64,000 bases of DNA from the NCBI RefSeq assembly GCF_920984665.1, contig NZ_CAKLBP010000002.1:496001-560000 (forward strand), written 5' to 3'. Position 1 is the stretch's first letter; each line of letters begins with the position of its first letter. Under the pieces are notes generated by a model, which saw nothing but the letters and a program-made list of their open reading frames with translations, made no database searches and was not told the origin of the DNA. Shown here in pieces: positions 7,028 to 15,073 of this stretch. This stretch comes from Pedobacter sp. Leaf170 (GTDB taxonomy: Bacteria; Bacteroidota; Bacteroidia; Sphingobacteriales; Sphingobacteriaceae). The position numbers were made by a program, and so were the translations under genes.

Positions 7028-7414
7028 TTAACGTTTACTGAATTGGAATTTCTTACGAGCTTTAGCACGTCCTGGTTTCTTACGCTCAACCATACGCATA
7101 TCACGCGTCATTAGGCCTTTAGCACGTAATGCAGGTTTTTTCTCCGCATCTAGTTCAACAATCGCTTTAGCAATAGCTAAACGAACAGCTTCTGCTTGTC
7201 CTTTTACTCCACCACCTTGAACGTTTACAGTAATATCATAACGACCAGTAAGCTCAGAAACTTCTAAACTTTGGTTTACGATATATTGCAAAGGTAAAGT
7301 TGGGAAATAAACTTTGTGATCTTTACCGTTAACGGTAATTGCACCAGCACCATCTTTTAAATAGATACGTGCTACTGCTGTTTTTCTTCTACCTGAAGTG
7401 TTAGTAACTGACAT
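7028..7414 (-). CDS. rpsI: 30S ribosomal protein S9
   Basis: 128 residues. It shows the S9 start TSGRRKTAVARIYLKDG, the central VQGGGVKGQAEAVRLAIAKAIVE and the basic C-terminal tail RKKPGRAKARKKFQFSKR whose last residues reach the ribosomal P site. It lies three bases behind rplM, so translation is almost certainly coupled, and 18 bases ahead of rpsB. Confidence 0.98.
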   Translation of the reverse strand: MSVTNTSGRRKTAVARIYLKDGAGAITVNGKDHKVYFPTLPLQYIVNQSLEVSELTGRYDITVNVQGGGVKGQAEAVRLAIAKAIVELDAEKKPALRAKGLMTRDMRMVERKKPGRAKARKKFQFSKR

Positions 7415-7417
7415 TTC

Positions 7418-7861
7418 TTAAAGTTTAATGGTTTTTGGAGATTGAGCTGCATGAGGGTGAGATTCACCAGCATACACAAAAAGATTGGTGTAAAGTTTTT
7501 TACCCAATTTAGTTTTCGGTAACATACCACGTACCGCTTTCTCGATTACACGTTGAGGGTGTTTCGCCATTAACTCTTTTGGAGAGATAAAACGTTGACC
7601 ACCTGGATAACCAGTATAAGAAACATATTGCTTTTCGCTGAATTTGTTTCCTGTCAATTTAACCTTGTCTGCATTGATAACAATAACGTTATCTCCGCAA
7701 TCTACGTGTGGGGTGTATTCTGGCTTGTTTTTACCACGGATGATCATTGCGATCTTCGATGACAAGCGCCCCAAAATCTCGCCTTGTGCATCAACAACAA
7801 TCCACTGTTTGTTAACAGTTTTCGCATTGGCAGAGACAGTTTTGTAACTTAACGTATTCAC
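7418..7861 (-). CDS. rplM: 50S ribosomal protein L13
   Basis: 147 residues, normal for L13, an early-assembly protein of the large subunit. It shows WIVVDAQGEILGRLSSKIAMIIRGKNKPEYTPHVDCGD in the first half, then VYTGYPGGQ-like (VSYTGYPGGQRFISP) and the closing region RVIEKAVRGMLPKTKLGKKLYTNLFVYAG. It is the first gene of the rplM-rpsI-rpsB-tsf operon and is preceded by an excellent promoter at 7916-7946. Confidence 0.98.
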   Translation of the reverse strand: MNTLSYKTVSANAKTVNKQWIVVDAQGEILGRLSSKIAMIIRGKNKPEYTPHVDCGDNVIVINADKVKLTGNKFSEKQYVSYTGYPGGQRFISPKELMAKHPQRVIEKAVRGMLPKTKLGKKLYTNLFVYAGESHPHAAQSPKTIKL

Positions 7862-7915
7862 TTGCTTGTATTTAATTTATTAAACAATTATTTATTCCCA
7901 TTAAAATTGGGACTG

Positions 7916-7946
7916 CAAAGATAGGTAGAAAACTTTTATTATCAAA
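7916..7946 (-). promoter_or_regulatory. Promoter of the rplM operon
   Basis: Read on the minus strand: TTTG (7943-7946), 19 bases, TATCTTTG (7916-7923), an exact match to the Bacteroidetes consensus. The predicted start near 7910 leaves a leader of about 50 bases before the rplM ATG. Confidence 0.75.
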
Positions 7947-8261
7947 TAGTTGATTAGAAAAAAGTTAAAGGTTTTAAGTAATAAGTTTTAAGTTTTAGTG
8001 CGGTGGGCGTGAAGGATATGTTATTCTTCGAGCCGAAGTTATTTAAACATCATATTTCGAGAATTTTTTGTAAAGCAATTACAGTAATTCTTTGGTTGGT
8101 TCCGGCCGGGCTTTACGCTAAATCTTTTAAATCACTTATGTCATGCTGAGGCACGAAGCATGACAATGTAAATGAAGTTGGTGCAAATTTAAAAGGATAT
8201 CGCTGCAATCCCGTTTATATGGCTTGGGTTGTTATGCTATTGATGGCGTCAAACAGAATGG
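7947..8261. repeat. Intergenic region with a nested repeat element
   Basis: No gene is evident. Outer arms beginning GGGCTTTACGCTAAATCTTTT (about 8108) and, inverted, AAAAGGATATCGCTGCAATCCCG (8191-8213) flank a short hairpin, GTCATGCT (8140-8147) with AGCATGAC (8157-8164), whose loop and 3' flank include GAGGCACGAAGCA. This is the same outer-arm plus inner-hairpin layout as at 4967-5125. Confidence 0.55.
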
Positions 8262-8798
8262 CTACAAATCATCGGGTTTAAAACCAATCCGTTTTCTTGG
8301 CTGGTTTTCTTTATCAATCAGCTTATCTAAATAACTAAAAACCAATTCTATATTTTTATCATGATTTTGGAGTTGCGTTTTAATGTCCGCAATTTCAAGT
8401 TTTAATTCTGTATGCTCACTCAGTAAATTTCTCAATCTTGTAAAAATTCTTACAATTTGAATGTTTACCTGAATAGCCTGTTGGCTATTTAAAACACTGG
8501 AAAGCATCAAAACTCCATGTTCTGTGAAAACATTGGGTAAATATGTTCTACCACCTCTTCCAATCTTTGAGGTCGCAATTTGCGACCTCAAAAACTCCCA
8601 CTCACTATCATTCAGTTGAAACATAAAGTCTTCGGGGAATCTATCGGTATTTCTGCGGATTTGTTCATTTAGTCTTTTCGTTTCAACACCATAAAGTTCT
8701 GCTAAATCGCTATCAAGCATCACCTTGTGCCGGCGAATCTCATAAATCTTATTAAGTAAAATATTTTCAGGGATGATAGAAAGCGTTTGTTTAGCCAT
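8262..8798 (-). CDS. ORF6N-domain protein
   Basis: 178 residues from the Met at 8796-8798. An earlier in-frame Met at 8897 would add a cysteine-rich leader unlike the family, so the later start is preferred. Residues about 10-98 are an ORF6N (KilA-N/Bro-N-like) DNA-binding domain: ENILLNKIYEIRRHKVMLDSDLAELYG, VETKRLNEQIRRNTDRFPEDFMFQL, then SQIATSKIGRGGRTYLPNVFTEHGVLMLSSVL. The rest is charged, probably coiled-coil (TRLRNLLSEHTELKLEIADIKTQL). Such proteins are widespread on Bacteroidetes chromosomes and in phages; their role is poorly known, and no phage gene is nearby. A perfect 13-bp inverted repeat lies inside the gene at 8566-8592 and a degenerate copy upstream at 8844-8870. Confidence 0.88.
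   Translation of the reverse strand: MAKQTLSIIPENILLNKIYEIRRHKVMLDSDLAELYGVETKRLNEQIRRNTDRFPEDFMFQLNDSEWEFLRSQIATSKIGRGGRTYLPNVFTEHGVLMLSSVLNSQQAIQVNIQIVRIFTRLRNLLSEHTELKLEIADIKTQLQNHDKNIELVFSYLDKLIDKENQPRKRIGFKPDDL
8566..8592. repeat. Perfect 13-bp inverted repeat inside the ORF6N gene
   Basis: TTTGAGGTCGCAA (8566-8578), one base, TTGCGACCTCAAA (8580-8592). The arms are exact complements. The site encodes the LRSQIATSK segment of the protein. Confidence 0.85.
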
Positions 8799-8843
8799 CA
8801 TATCATTATTGGATTTAAATTGGATACAAAAACAGAAGTGATT

Positions 8844-8870
8844 TTTGAGGTCACAAATTGCAACTTCAAA
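8844..8870. promoter_or_regulatory. Degenerate copy of the 27-bp palindrome upstream of the ORF6N start
   Basis: TTTGAGGTCACAA (8844-8856), one base, TTGCAACTTCAAA (8858-8870). It has the same arm length and 1-base centre as the perfect copy inside the gene, with 10 of 13 positions still complementary. It lies 46 bases upstream of the ORF6N ATG and 53 bases upstream of the divergent channel gene, a suitable place for an operator (inference). Confidence 0.5.
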
Positions 8871-8922
8871 CAATAAACTTTGCTTGTTGTTAAACAAGTG
8901 TTCTCTTAACCAACAGATTTTT

Positions 8923-10002
8923 ATGCATTACTTTGATGATATTTTCGGATATCCAATTCCCTTATTTTTTAAAAATTTAATAATTGCTATCATAGCCATT
9001 CTTCTTGGCATTTTTGTTAGGTTCATCATTCATAAAATCTTTCTGTTATTATCTCGTTGGTGGGATTTCATCGTCATAAAATCTACCATTAAGCATTTGC
9101 ATAGGCCAATAGCCATATTTATACCCCTGTTATTTCTAAATTTCTCTTTAGATGTAATGGTAATGCCAGCAGCAATTCGAATACCTTTAGATAAATCTTT
9201 AGAAATTGCATTAACTGCAACATTTGCATTAATCTTAGTAAGAATAATTAACGTACTAGAAGATTTTTTTTACCTCAAATACGACCTCAACAAAGAAAAT
9301 AATTTAAAGGAGCGTAAAATCAGAACGCAACTTCAATTTGTAAGAAAGTTCATAGTATCCTTAATCATCTTAATCACAGCTGCAATTATACTGCTGAGTT
9401 TTGAAAGCATGCGTAAAATAGGCGCCGGCTTACTTACCGGTGTTGGTATTGGTGGGATTATTATTGGTTTTGCGGCGCAGAAATCGCTCGGTAATTTATT
9501 GGCTGGTTTTCAAATTGCTTTTACACAACCAATACGGATTGATGATGTACTAATTGTTGAAGGCGAATGGGGGAAGGTGGAAGAAATTACTTTAACCTAT
9601 GTTGTTGTAAATATTTGGGACCAGAGGCGTTTGATTTTACCGATTACTTATTTTATCGAAAAGCCATTTCAAAACTGGACACGGGTTTCGGCTGATTTAT
9701 TAGGAACGGTTTTTTTATACCTTGATTACACGATTCCGATTGAACCTTTAAGGCAAGAGATGACGAGGCTTTTAAGCGCAAATCCCCTTTGGGATAAACG
9801 CGTAAATGTTGTGCAGGTTACAGATAGTACAAAAGATGGTTCGATAGAGGTTCGTTTTTTAATGAGTGCTTCAAACTCATCTCGTGCTTTCGATTTGCGC
9901 TGTAACATCCGCGAAGCGATGATTGCATTTATTCAAACCAATTACCCTGAAAGTTTACCGAAAAGAAGGCTGGAGTTTAAGGATAAATTTGAAGGGATTT
10001 AA
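8923..10002 (+). CDS. MscS-family mechanosensitive ion channel
   Basis: 359 residues from the ATG at 8923; an upstream TTG in frame would only add translated palindrome sequence. The inner-membrane channel would open on membrane tension to release osmolytes. Hydrophobic segments lie at about 17-40, 65-90, 100-120 and 150-175. The pore-lining helix and MscS signature follow: GAGLLTGVGIGGIIIGFAAQKSLGNLLAGFQIAFTQPIRIDD, then the beta domain EGEWGKVEEITLTYVVVNIWDQRRLILPI and a cytoplasmic alpha/beta tail. It is transcribed away from the ORF6N gene and stands alone; a REP-type hairpin lies directly behind the stop. Confidence 0.93.
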   Translation: MHYFDDIFGYPIPLFFKNLIIAIIAILLGIFVRFIIHKIFLLLSRWWDFIVIKSTIKHLHRPIAIFIPLLFLNFSLDVMVMPAAIRIPLDKSLEIALTATFALILVRIINVLEDFFYLKYDLNKENNLKERKIRTQLQFVRKFIVSLIILITAAIILLSFESMRKIGAGLLTGVGIGGIIIGFAAQKSLGNLLAGFQIAFTQPIRIDDVLIVEGEWGKVEEITLTYVVVNIWDQRRLILPITYFIEKPFQNWTRVSADLLGTVFLYLDYTIPIEPLRQEMTRLLSANPLWDKRVNVVQVTDSTKDGSIEVRFLMSASNSSRAFDLRCNIREAMIAFIQTNYPESLPKRRLEFKDKFEGI

Positions 10003-10011
10003 TGCTAAAAG

Positions 10012-10075
10012 TCGTTATTGGGAGGCACGAAGCAATCTCACTTACAAGAGATTGCTTCGTGCCTCGCAATGACGA
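10012..10075. repeat. REP-like hairpin, complete copy
   Basis: Arms of 28 bases (10012-10039 and 10048-10075) pair at 26 of 28 positions around an 8-base loop. The core reads GAGGCACGAAGCAATCTC and its complement. Partial or rearranged copies occur near 5012-5064, 8140-8164, 18188-18285 and 27296-27345. Confidence 0.85.
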
Positions 10076-10132
10076 TAGCCTTATTAAGTAGCTTAAAGAT
10101 CAATTTCATTATGTATTTTTCTATCCCAAAAC

Positions 10133-11332
10133 TTATATAAAATCCAGCGTATTAAACTTTTTATTCAATATATCGCCGTTGTTTACATCAAGCCATTTGT
10201 CTAGAATTGTTCCATAAACCTGACGGAAATCTAACTGATATTTTAAATCGCCCGTATCTAAATCACTCAAATTTGGTGGGCTGTTAAAAATTCCCTGTTT
10301 CTTTAAACGTCCTCCGAAGATGAACATGTTATTTGCAGTTCCATGGTCTGTTCCGTTACTTGCATTTTGCTCAACTCTACGTCCAAACTCCGAAAAAGTT
10401 ACCACCAAAGTATCTTCTAACTTATTATTGCTTTTTAAATCTTTTAAAAATGCAGCCATACCTTCGCTGTACTGCTTCAGTAAATTACCTTGTTGGTTAA
10501 TTTGATTTACATGTGTATCAAATCCACTTAAAGAAACATAATACACACGGGTTTTTAAGCCCGATGAAATAAATTTAGAAACCGTTTTTAACTGATTTGC
10601 GAAACCAGATTGAGGATAAGTTGCTTTGCTTTGATAAACTTTTGAGGTATTTTGAATGTAACTGGCCGATGAAGAAGTCTCAATCATGGTTTTATACAGA
10701 TAGCCTAAATTATCTTCATCCAAATGCTCTTTATCGCCATTAATGATATTTTTAAAAAACGGATTGTTTGTATTGCGGAATAATGCCGCCGGGTCTTTTA
10801 GTGCGATACCTTTTTTAGTTTCGCCTTTTAAGGCCAGTGATAAGGAATCATCTACCTCAATGGCAGTGTAAGGAAATTTGCAAGTTTGGCAATTACTGTC
10901 TAAATATCTTCCAATCCACCCGGTTGATAGAAACTGATTACTATCGCTCCCGGTTTGCCAAATATCCATAGATCTAAAATGAGAACGATCTGGATTTGGA
11001 TAGCCAACATCATTAATAATCGTCATCCAACCCTGGTCGTGAATTTCCTGTAAAGCAGCCATATTAGGATTTAAGCCTTGCATGTCGTTCAGTTTAATAA
11101 CATCTTGGGGCTTAATGGCGATACTTTTTCGCTTTTGGTAATAAATATCATTTCCAAATGGAACTACAGTATTCAATCCATCATTTCCGCCAGAAAGCTG
11201 CACCACAACAAGGTTTTTGTACAAACTTAATTCATCCAGCGCCATCGCCTCAAGCGGTTTCATAAAGGCCGGTACAAATAGCGAACCCGCCGCTACAAAA
11301 CCAGAACTCCTTAAAAAATTTCTTCTGTTCAT
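10133..11332 (-). CDS. DUF1501 family secreted protein
   Basis: 399 residues. The N-terminus MNRRNFLRSSGFVAAGSL is a twin-arginine-type export signal, followed by AGSLFVPAFMKPLEAMA, so a folded, cofactor- or metal-containing protein is likely sent to the periplasm. The body has the DUF1501 features of an alkaline-phosphatase-like fold: LVVVQLSGGNDGLNTVVP near 40-57, a DVGYPNPDRSHFRSMDIWQTG region near 107-128, YYVSLSGFDTHVNQINQQ, TLVVTFSEFGRRVEQN and NGTDHGTANNMFIFGG. It begins 10 bases behind the DUF1800 gene, the standard partner. The biochemical role of the pair is not established. Confidence 0.9.
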   Translation of the reverse strand: MNRRNFLRSSGFVAAGSLFVPAFMKPLEAMALDELSLYKNLVVVQLSGGNDGLNTVVPFGNDIYYQKRKSIAIKPQDVIKLNDMQGLNPNMAALQEIHDQGWMTIINDVGYPNPDRSHFRSMDIWQTGSDSNQFLSTGWIGRYLDSNCQTCKFPYTAIEVDDSLSLALKGETKKGIALKDPAALFRNTNNPFFKNIINGDKEHLDEDNLGYLYKTMIETSSSASYIQNTSKVYQSKATYPQSGFANQLKTVSKFISSGLKTRVYYVSLSGFDTHVNQINQQGNLLKQYSEGMAAFLKDLKSNNKLEDTLVVTFSEFGRRVEQNASNGTDHGTANNMFIFGGRLKKQGIFNSPPNLSDLDTGDLKYQLDFRQVYGTILDKWLDVNNGDILNKKFNTLDFI

Positions 11333-11342
11333 AACCTTAAAT

Positions 11343-12785
11343 TTAACAAAGTTGATATTCTGGCATGCTTGTTAATTCTACCGAAGTACTGCGCAAACCT
11401 TTATTATCACTTATCATTGTGGTAATTTTATTATTTAGCTTTGGCTGAAGTAAAAATTCTGCCAGTTCTATTGGTGTAATTCCTTTCGGAAGCGTATCTA
11501 AAAATTTTGGCCAATCTGCTTTTGAATCTACATAAGATTTAGGCTTAACATTTGCATTTACAGCTGCAGTTGCCGCTTTGCTTTGTGCAATTATGGCCTC
11601 ATCTTCGGGGTCGGCTTTGCCGCTGAAATCAATTTCTCCATCATTCAAAACTAAAGATGGTATTCTCATCCTCAGCATTAATGAAGAACTATCAATCCAG
11701 CTTTGTCCGCCAGGCCAGCCTGCAACATTTGGTGGGTTAAATAAGTACTGACCTAAACTACTTTGAAGCTGAATTAAAACCTGCGGTTTATTATAGGTAA
11801 CGTAAAACTCGCGACTCAAGCCAACCAAAAACTCTGCAGGTGATTTTATTTTGGTGCCAACATTTTCAGGACTGTAAAACCAATCGGCCATAAACATCTT
11901 TTTCATCATTGCCGAAATATCATATCCGGATTTGAAAAACGTATCCGCTAAATCTTTAACGTGTGCTTCATTGGGTGTATCATTTACAAAAAACTTATAA
12001 ATTTTCTGAGCAATAAACTGAGCCGTTTGTGGCTTTTCGAGAATGATATCTATAATATTTTCACCATCAAAGTTTCCGGTTTTACCAAAGAATGTTTTAG
12101 GTTGTTCATCATGTAAATTAGGTCTGAAAACGAACGAACCATCTTTATCATACATCCAGCCGGTAAAAGAACGGGCAGATTCTTTAATGTCTTGCTCCGT
12201 ATAATTGCCTCTGCCTAAAGTAAAAAGCTCCATCAACTCACGGGCAAAATTTTCGTTTGGTTTGCCTTTTCTATTTTGCTGGTTGTTTAAGTATTGCAAC
12301 ATAGCCGGCGATTTTGAAACCTCAACCAAAAGCGTTTTAAAACTACCTAAACCATTTTCTCTCTGAATGTTGTTAAGCTGTTGGGCAAACATGGGGTTAT
12401 TACTTCTGCAGGCAAAATGCCCATGCCAAAAAAGCGTCATTTTCTCTCGCAAAGGTGTAGCCGTATTTATCATTTTCTCTACCCATGCAATGTTTAAATC
12501 ACGGCTTCGCTCATTTTGCATTTTCACAATTTCCTGTCGCTGCTTTTTCTCTTCGTCTGTTAAATCTTTTTTAGAGTATAATCCGGCCTGCATCAGCATC
12601 TGTTGTTTAGATAATGCTGAATCAATCAGTAGAATATTATCTTGCGCTTTGGGCGGTTTTATCAGATTATTAACTACTTTTTCGTAATTTTTTTTGCTGA
12701 GTTTTTGCAAATCATTATAAGAAATACCAAAGCCAGCTCGGCTGTAAAGATGCTTTACTCTGTAAAAATTATCTTTCGGGCTCAT
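11343..12785 (-). CDS. DUF1800 family protein
   Basis: 480 residues. It has the DUF1800 pattern: HLYSRAGFGISYNDL at the start, then LREKMTLFWHGHFAC, a NFARELMELFTLGRGNYTEQDIKESARSFTGW block (about 180-212), TFFGKTGNFDGENIIDIIL, and NPPNVAGWPGGQSWIDSSSLMLRM near 355-378. No obvious export signal is seen, although it is encoded directly upstream of the Tat-exported DUF1501 protein in what must be a two-gene operon. Two alanine-rich stretches around 395-412 (AIIAQSKAATAAVNANVKP) break the core and look like a flexible insert. The family function is unknown. Confidence 0.9.
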   Translation of the reverse strand: MSPKDNFYRVKHLYSRAGFGISYNDLQKLSKKNYEKVVNNLIKPPKAQDNILLIDSALSKQQMLMQAGLYSKKDLTDEEKKQRQEIVKMQNERSRDLNIAWVEKMINTATPLREKMTLFWHGHFACRSNNPMFAQQLNNIQRENGLGSFKTLLVEVSKSPAMLQYLNNQQNRKGKPNENFARELMELFTLGRGNYTEQDIKESARSFTGWMYDKDGSFVFRPNLHDEQPKTFFGKTGNFDGENIIDIILEKPQTAQFIAQKIYKFFVNDTPNEAHVKDLADTFFKSGYDISAMMKKMFMADWFYSPENVGTKIKSPAEFLVGLSREFYVTYNKPQVLIQLQSSLGQYLFNPPNVAGWPGGQSWIDSSSLMLRMRIPSLVLNDGEIDFSGKADPEDEAIIAQSKAATAAVNANVKPKSYVDSKADWPKFLDTLPKGITPIELAEFLLQPKLNNKITTMISDNKGLRSTSVELTSMPEYQLC

Positions 12786-12858
12786 GATTATATTTTAGTT
12801 ATATGACTAATTTTAAACGCAGTGGTTTAATCATTGTTTTGTTTGTTACTTTAGCGCT

Positions 12859-13491
12859 ATGTTTTTTCAATTGCTTGAAGATGATTGCAATTTCCCTAAT
12901 CCGGCGCTTGCAGAAGAAGATGGATTGCTTGCAATTGGGGGCGATTTAAGTTTAGAGAGATTACTTATTGCCTACTCAAATGGAATATTTCCCTGGTTTA
13001 GCGAAGGCGATCCAATTCTTTGGTATTCGCCGCACCAACGGTGCGTAATATTTCCCGAAAGGATTAAAGTGAGCAAAAGTATGCGCAAAGTTATATCCGC
13101 CAATAGCTTTAACATCACCATCGATAAAGCATTTGAAAAAGTGGTGAAAAATTGTGCATCAACGCCTAGAATTGGGCAGGACGGAACCTGGATTACCGAC
13201 GAAATGCAACAAGCTTACCTAAATTTACACCATAAAGGATTTGCGCATAGCATAGAAGTTTGGCAAAATAACAATCTTGTTGGCGGTTTATATGGTGTTA
13301 AAATTAACCGGGTTTTTTGTGGCGAAAGTATGTTCAGCCATGTGAGCAATGCATCAAAAGCGGCCTTAATTTTTTTGGCTAAAACTGATATAGATTTAAT
13401 AGATTGCCAAATGCCAACTGACCATTTATTAAGTCTGGGTGCAGAAATGATTGAAAGAGATTTGTATATGAACATCCTTCACAAAGCATAA
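12859..13491 (+). CDS. aat: Leucyl/phenylalanyl-tRNA-protein transferase
   Basis: 210 residues. Aat attaches Leu or Phe from the charged tRNA to N-terminal Arg or Lys of proteins, marking them for ClpAP via the N-end rule. The family blocks are all present: FPNPALAEEDGLLAIGGDLS, AYSNGIFPWFSEGDPILWYSPHQRCVI, IGQDGTWITDEMQQAYLNLHHKGFAHSIEVW, LVGGLYGVKINRVFCGESMFSHVSNASKAAL and IDCQMPTDHLLSLGAEMI. TACTTTAG at 12847-12854, close to TAnnTTTG, lies just ahead of the ATG, so the leader may be very short. Confidence 0.97.
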   Translation: MFFQLLEDDCNFPNPALAEEDGLLAIGGDLSLERLLIAYSNGIFPWFSEGDPILWYSPHQRCVIFPERIKVSKSMRKVISANSFNITIDKAFEKVVKNCASTPRIGQDGTWITDEMQQAYLNLHHKGFAHSIEVWQNNNLVGGLYGVKINRVFCGESMFSHVSNASKAALIFLAKTDIDLIDCQMPTDHLLSLGAEMIERDLYMNILHKA

Positions 13492-13521
13492 AAAAACCTG
13501 CAATTTTAAAATTGCAGGTTC
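13490..13521 (-). terminator. Terminator behind the DUF1080 gene, shared with aat
   Basis: AACCTGCAATTTT (13495-13507) and its exact complement (13508-13520) form a 26-base perfect palindrome. The T run is strong on the minus strand (seven T), so it mainly serves the DUF1080 gene, but it also directly abuts the aat stop. Confidence 0.8.
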
Positions 13522-13541
13522 TGTATTTTTGGTTTAAAATG

Positions 13542-14324
13542 TTATAATTCTCTAACCCAAATATTTCTAAAGCTTATCGCCGGACTAGGGTCTCCGTGGT
13601 CTTGTAGTTTAATAGAAGACGGCCCATGTTTTTTGTATTGTGGTGCGCCAATGTATCTGGTTTCACCTTTTAAAACGAAGCCATTTTGTAATAAAACACC
13701 ATTTAAAAATAAGGTAACACTTGCAGGTTTTAGTAAACTGCCATCCTCATTAAAACGCGGTGCATTCCAGATAATATCGTAATACTGCCATTCGCCTGGT
13801 TTTTTATTGGCATTTGCCAATGGAACACCTTGCTTATAAACACTTCCGGTTTGGCCGTTTACGTAGGTTTTGTTGTTGTATGCATCCATAATCTGAATTT
13901 CATAACCATCATCGCCACCGCCGGTTGAAGCTAAGAATACGCCGCTATTTCCTCTTGCCTGTCCTTCACCAGAAATATTTGCCGGAATTTTCCATTCCAT
14001 GTGTAATTGGTAATCAGTAAATTTTTTATTGGTTTCTATATTTCCGGTACCTTTTTTTACCGTAAAAAAGCCATCGTCAATTGTCCAGGCTGCAGGTTTA
14101 GATGGGTCTTTAACCGAATGCCAGGCATCTAAATTCCTTCCATTAAATAGAACAAGTGCATCACTTGGCGCATCTTGTGGTAATTTACCTGGAACAACCA
14201 TTTTTGGAACCGGCTCCCAAACTTCAGTGGTTTTTGGATCTTTCGCTGGATCAATTTTTTTATCCTGAGCCATAGCATTAACTGCAACAAATGCAGGAAT
14301 AAATAACAGTGCGTACTTTTTCAT
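13542..14324 (-). CDS. DUF1080 domain secreted protein (3-keto-disaccharide hydrolase-like)
   Basis: 260 residues with a cleavable signal peptide (MKKYALLFIPAFVAVNAMAQ, cut after AMAQ). Residues about 50-258 are the jelly-roll DUF1080 domain: ALVLFNGRNLDAWHSVKDPSKPAAWTIDDGFFTV, NKKFTDYQLHMEWKIPANISGEGQARGNSGVFL, YEIQIMDAYNNKTYVNGQTGSVYKQGVPLANANKKPGEWQYYDI, ending SIKLQDHGDPSPAISFRNIWVREL. Some members hydrolyse 3-keto-glycosides; the substrate here is not known. It is monocistronic with its own terminator. Confidence 0.9.
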   Translation of the reverse strand: MKKYALLFIPAFVAVNAMAQDKKIDPAKDPKTTEVWEPVPKMVVPGKLPQDAPSDALVLFNGRNLDAWHSVKDPSKPAAWTIDDGFFTVKKGTGNIETNKKFTDYQLHMEWKIPANISGEGQARGNSGVFLASTGGGDDGYEIQIMDAYNNKTYVNGQTGSVYKQGVPLANANKKPGEWQYYDIIWNAPRFNEDGSLLKPASVTLFLNGVLLQNGFVLKGETRYIGAPQYKKHGPSSIKLQDHGDPSPAISFRNIWVREL

Positions 14325-14388
14325 ATATGTGGTTTAACTCTTAAAGTTAACCAGTTTATTAAGAAATAGAAATTTAGTATTCAATTTA

Positions 14389-14706
14389 TTACTTCAAATC
14401 GTCAGTAATAAATGTTTCGGTTACAATTACTTCGTCTGGTATTAGTTGTTCTTCCTTTTGTTGAGCTAAGTCTCGCATTGGGCAATAACCCGTTACACCT
14501 CTGTAAAGCAATGATGCGCCAATTGCAACACCTGTTAAGCCAATAATTGGGTGAGAAAATAATCCACTTAGGCCTTTGTATAGAAAATAAGTTCCGGCGG
14601 CGCCAGATAACCAACGTTCAGATTTTGAAACGTTTTCATAAAGCTCAGGATATTTCCAGGCTTCGGTTATATTGTTTAAGGTTTTGTTTAAATCGTCGTT
14701 TGTCAT
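14389..14706 (-). CDS. Small DUF2892-type membrane protein
   Basis: 105 residues from the Met at 14704-14706; an upstream in-frame Met at 14736 would add ten residues without family support. After an acidic helix (NKTLNNITEAWKYPELYENVSKSERWLS) come two short hydrophobic segments, GAAGTYFLYKGLSGLF and IIGLTGVAIGASLLYRGVTGYCPM. The VSxxERxLS start, glycine-rich hairpin and the closing GYCPM are those of DUF2892 inner-membrane proteins, often fused to rhodanese domains elsewhere. The C-terminal 25 residues are acidic and probably cytoplasmic. Function is unknown. Confidence 0.8.
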   Translation of the reverse strand: MTNDDLNKTLNNITEAWKYPELYENVSKSERWLSGAAGTYFLYKGLSGLFSHPIIGLTGVAIGASLLYRGVTGYCPMRDLAQQKEEQLIPDEVIVTETFITDDLK

Positions 14707-15073
14707 AGCTGTATATTTTATGCTATGTAATAACAAGTTAAAAGCCTTTGGGTTTTAAATGAAATAATTTAATCGCTATTTGTTTAATTTGAAAGTGAAA
14801 GTTATTGCCAATAGCATCTTTCGCCCTGCTTTCCGTTACAATCTTTTGGCTATTCTTAACCAAGTTTCTGCCTAATGTACTGCAGAAACTGCAATTTTGG
14901 TAGCCAAAAGGATTTTCACTACAATCAGGCTTATAAACTAGGGCTTGAAGCTTTTAGCCACGGAAACACATAGAACACAGAATGTAATTAAAATTACCTA
15001 GTACATTAAAGCTGATGAGATTTATTAATTCAATAAATACTTTTCCGTGCCTTCTGTGTTTCCGTGGCAAATA
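14707..15073. repeat. Intergenic region with two inverted repeats
   Basis: No gene is visible. A first palindromic element spans about 14831-14931: arms beginning CCCTGCTTTCCGTTACAATC and ending GCCAAAAGGATT with CAATCAGGC. A second pairs GCCACGGAAACACA (about 14957-14970) with TGTGTTTCCGTGGC near 15053-15068. Both look like dispersed repeats rather than operators. Confidence 0.6.

Noticed and set aside
6886..7104. Open frame bridging rpsI and rpsB
   Set aside because: It overlaps two certain ribosomal genes in another frame.
8799..8897. N-terminal extension of the ORF6N protein to the Met at 8897
   Set aside because: The extra 33 residues are cysteine- and phenylalanine-rich and unlike the family; they largely translate the upstream palindrome.
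8845..8922. Start of the MscS channel at the TTG at 8845
   Set aside because: The added residues translate the palindrome and have no family support; the ATG at 8923 gives a normal N-terminus.
10012..10075. Terminator of the MscS gene
   Set aside because: The stem is long and lacks a T run on either side; its sequence recurs elsewhere as a repeat.
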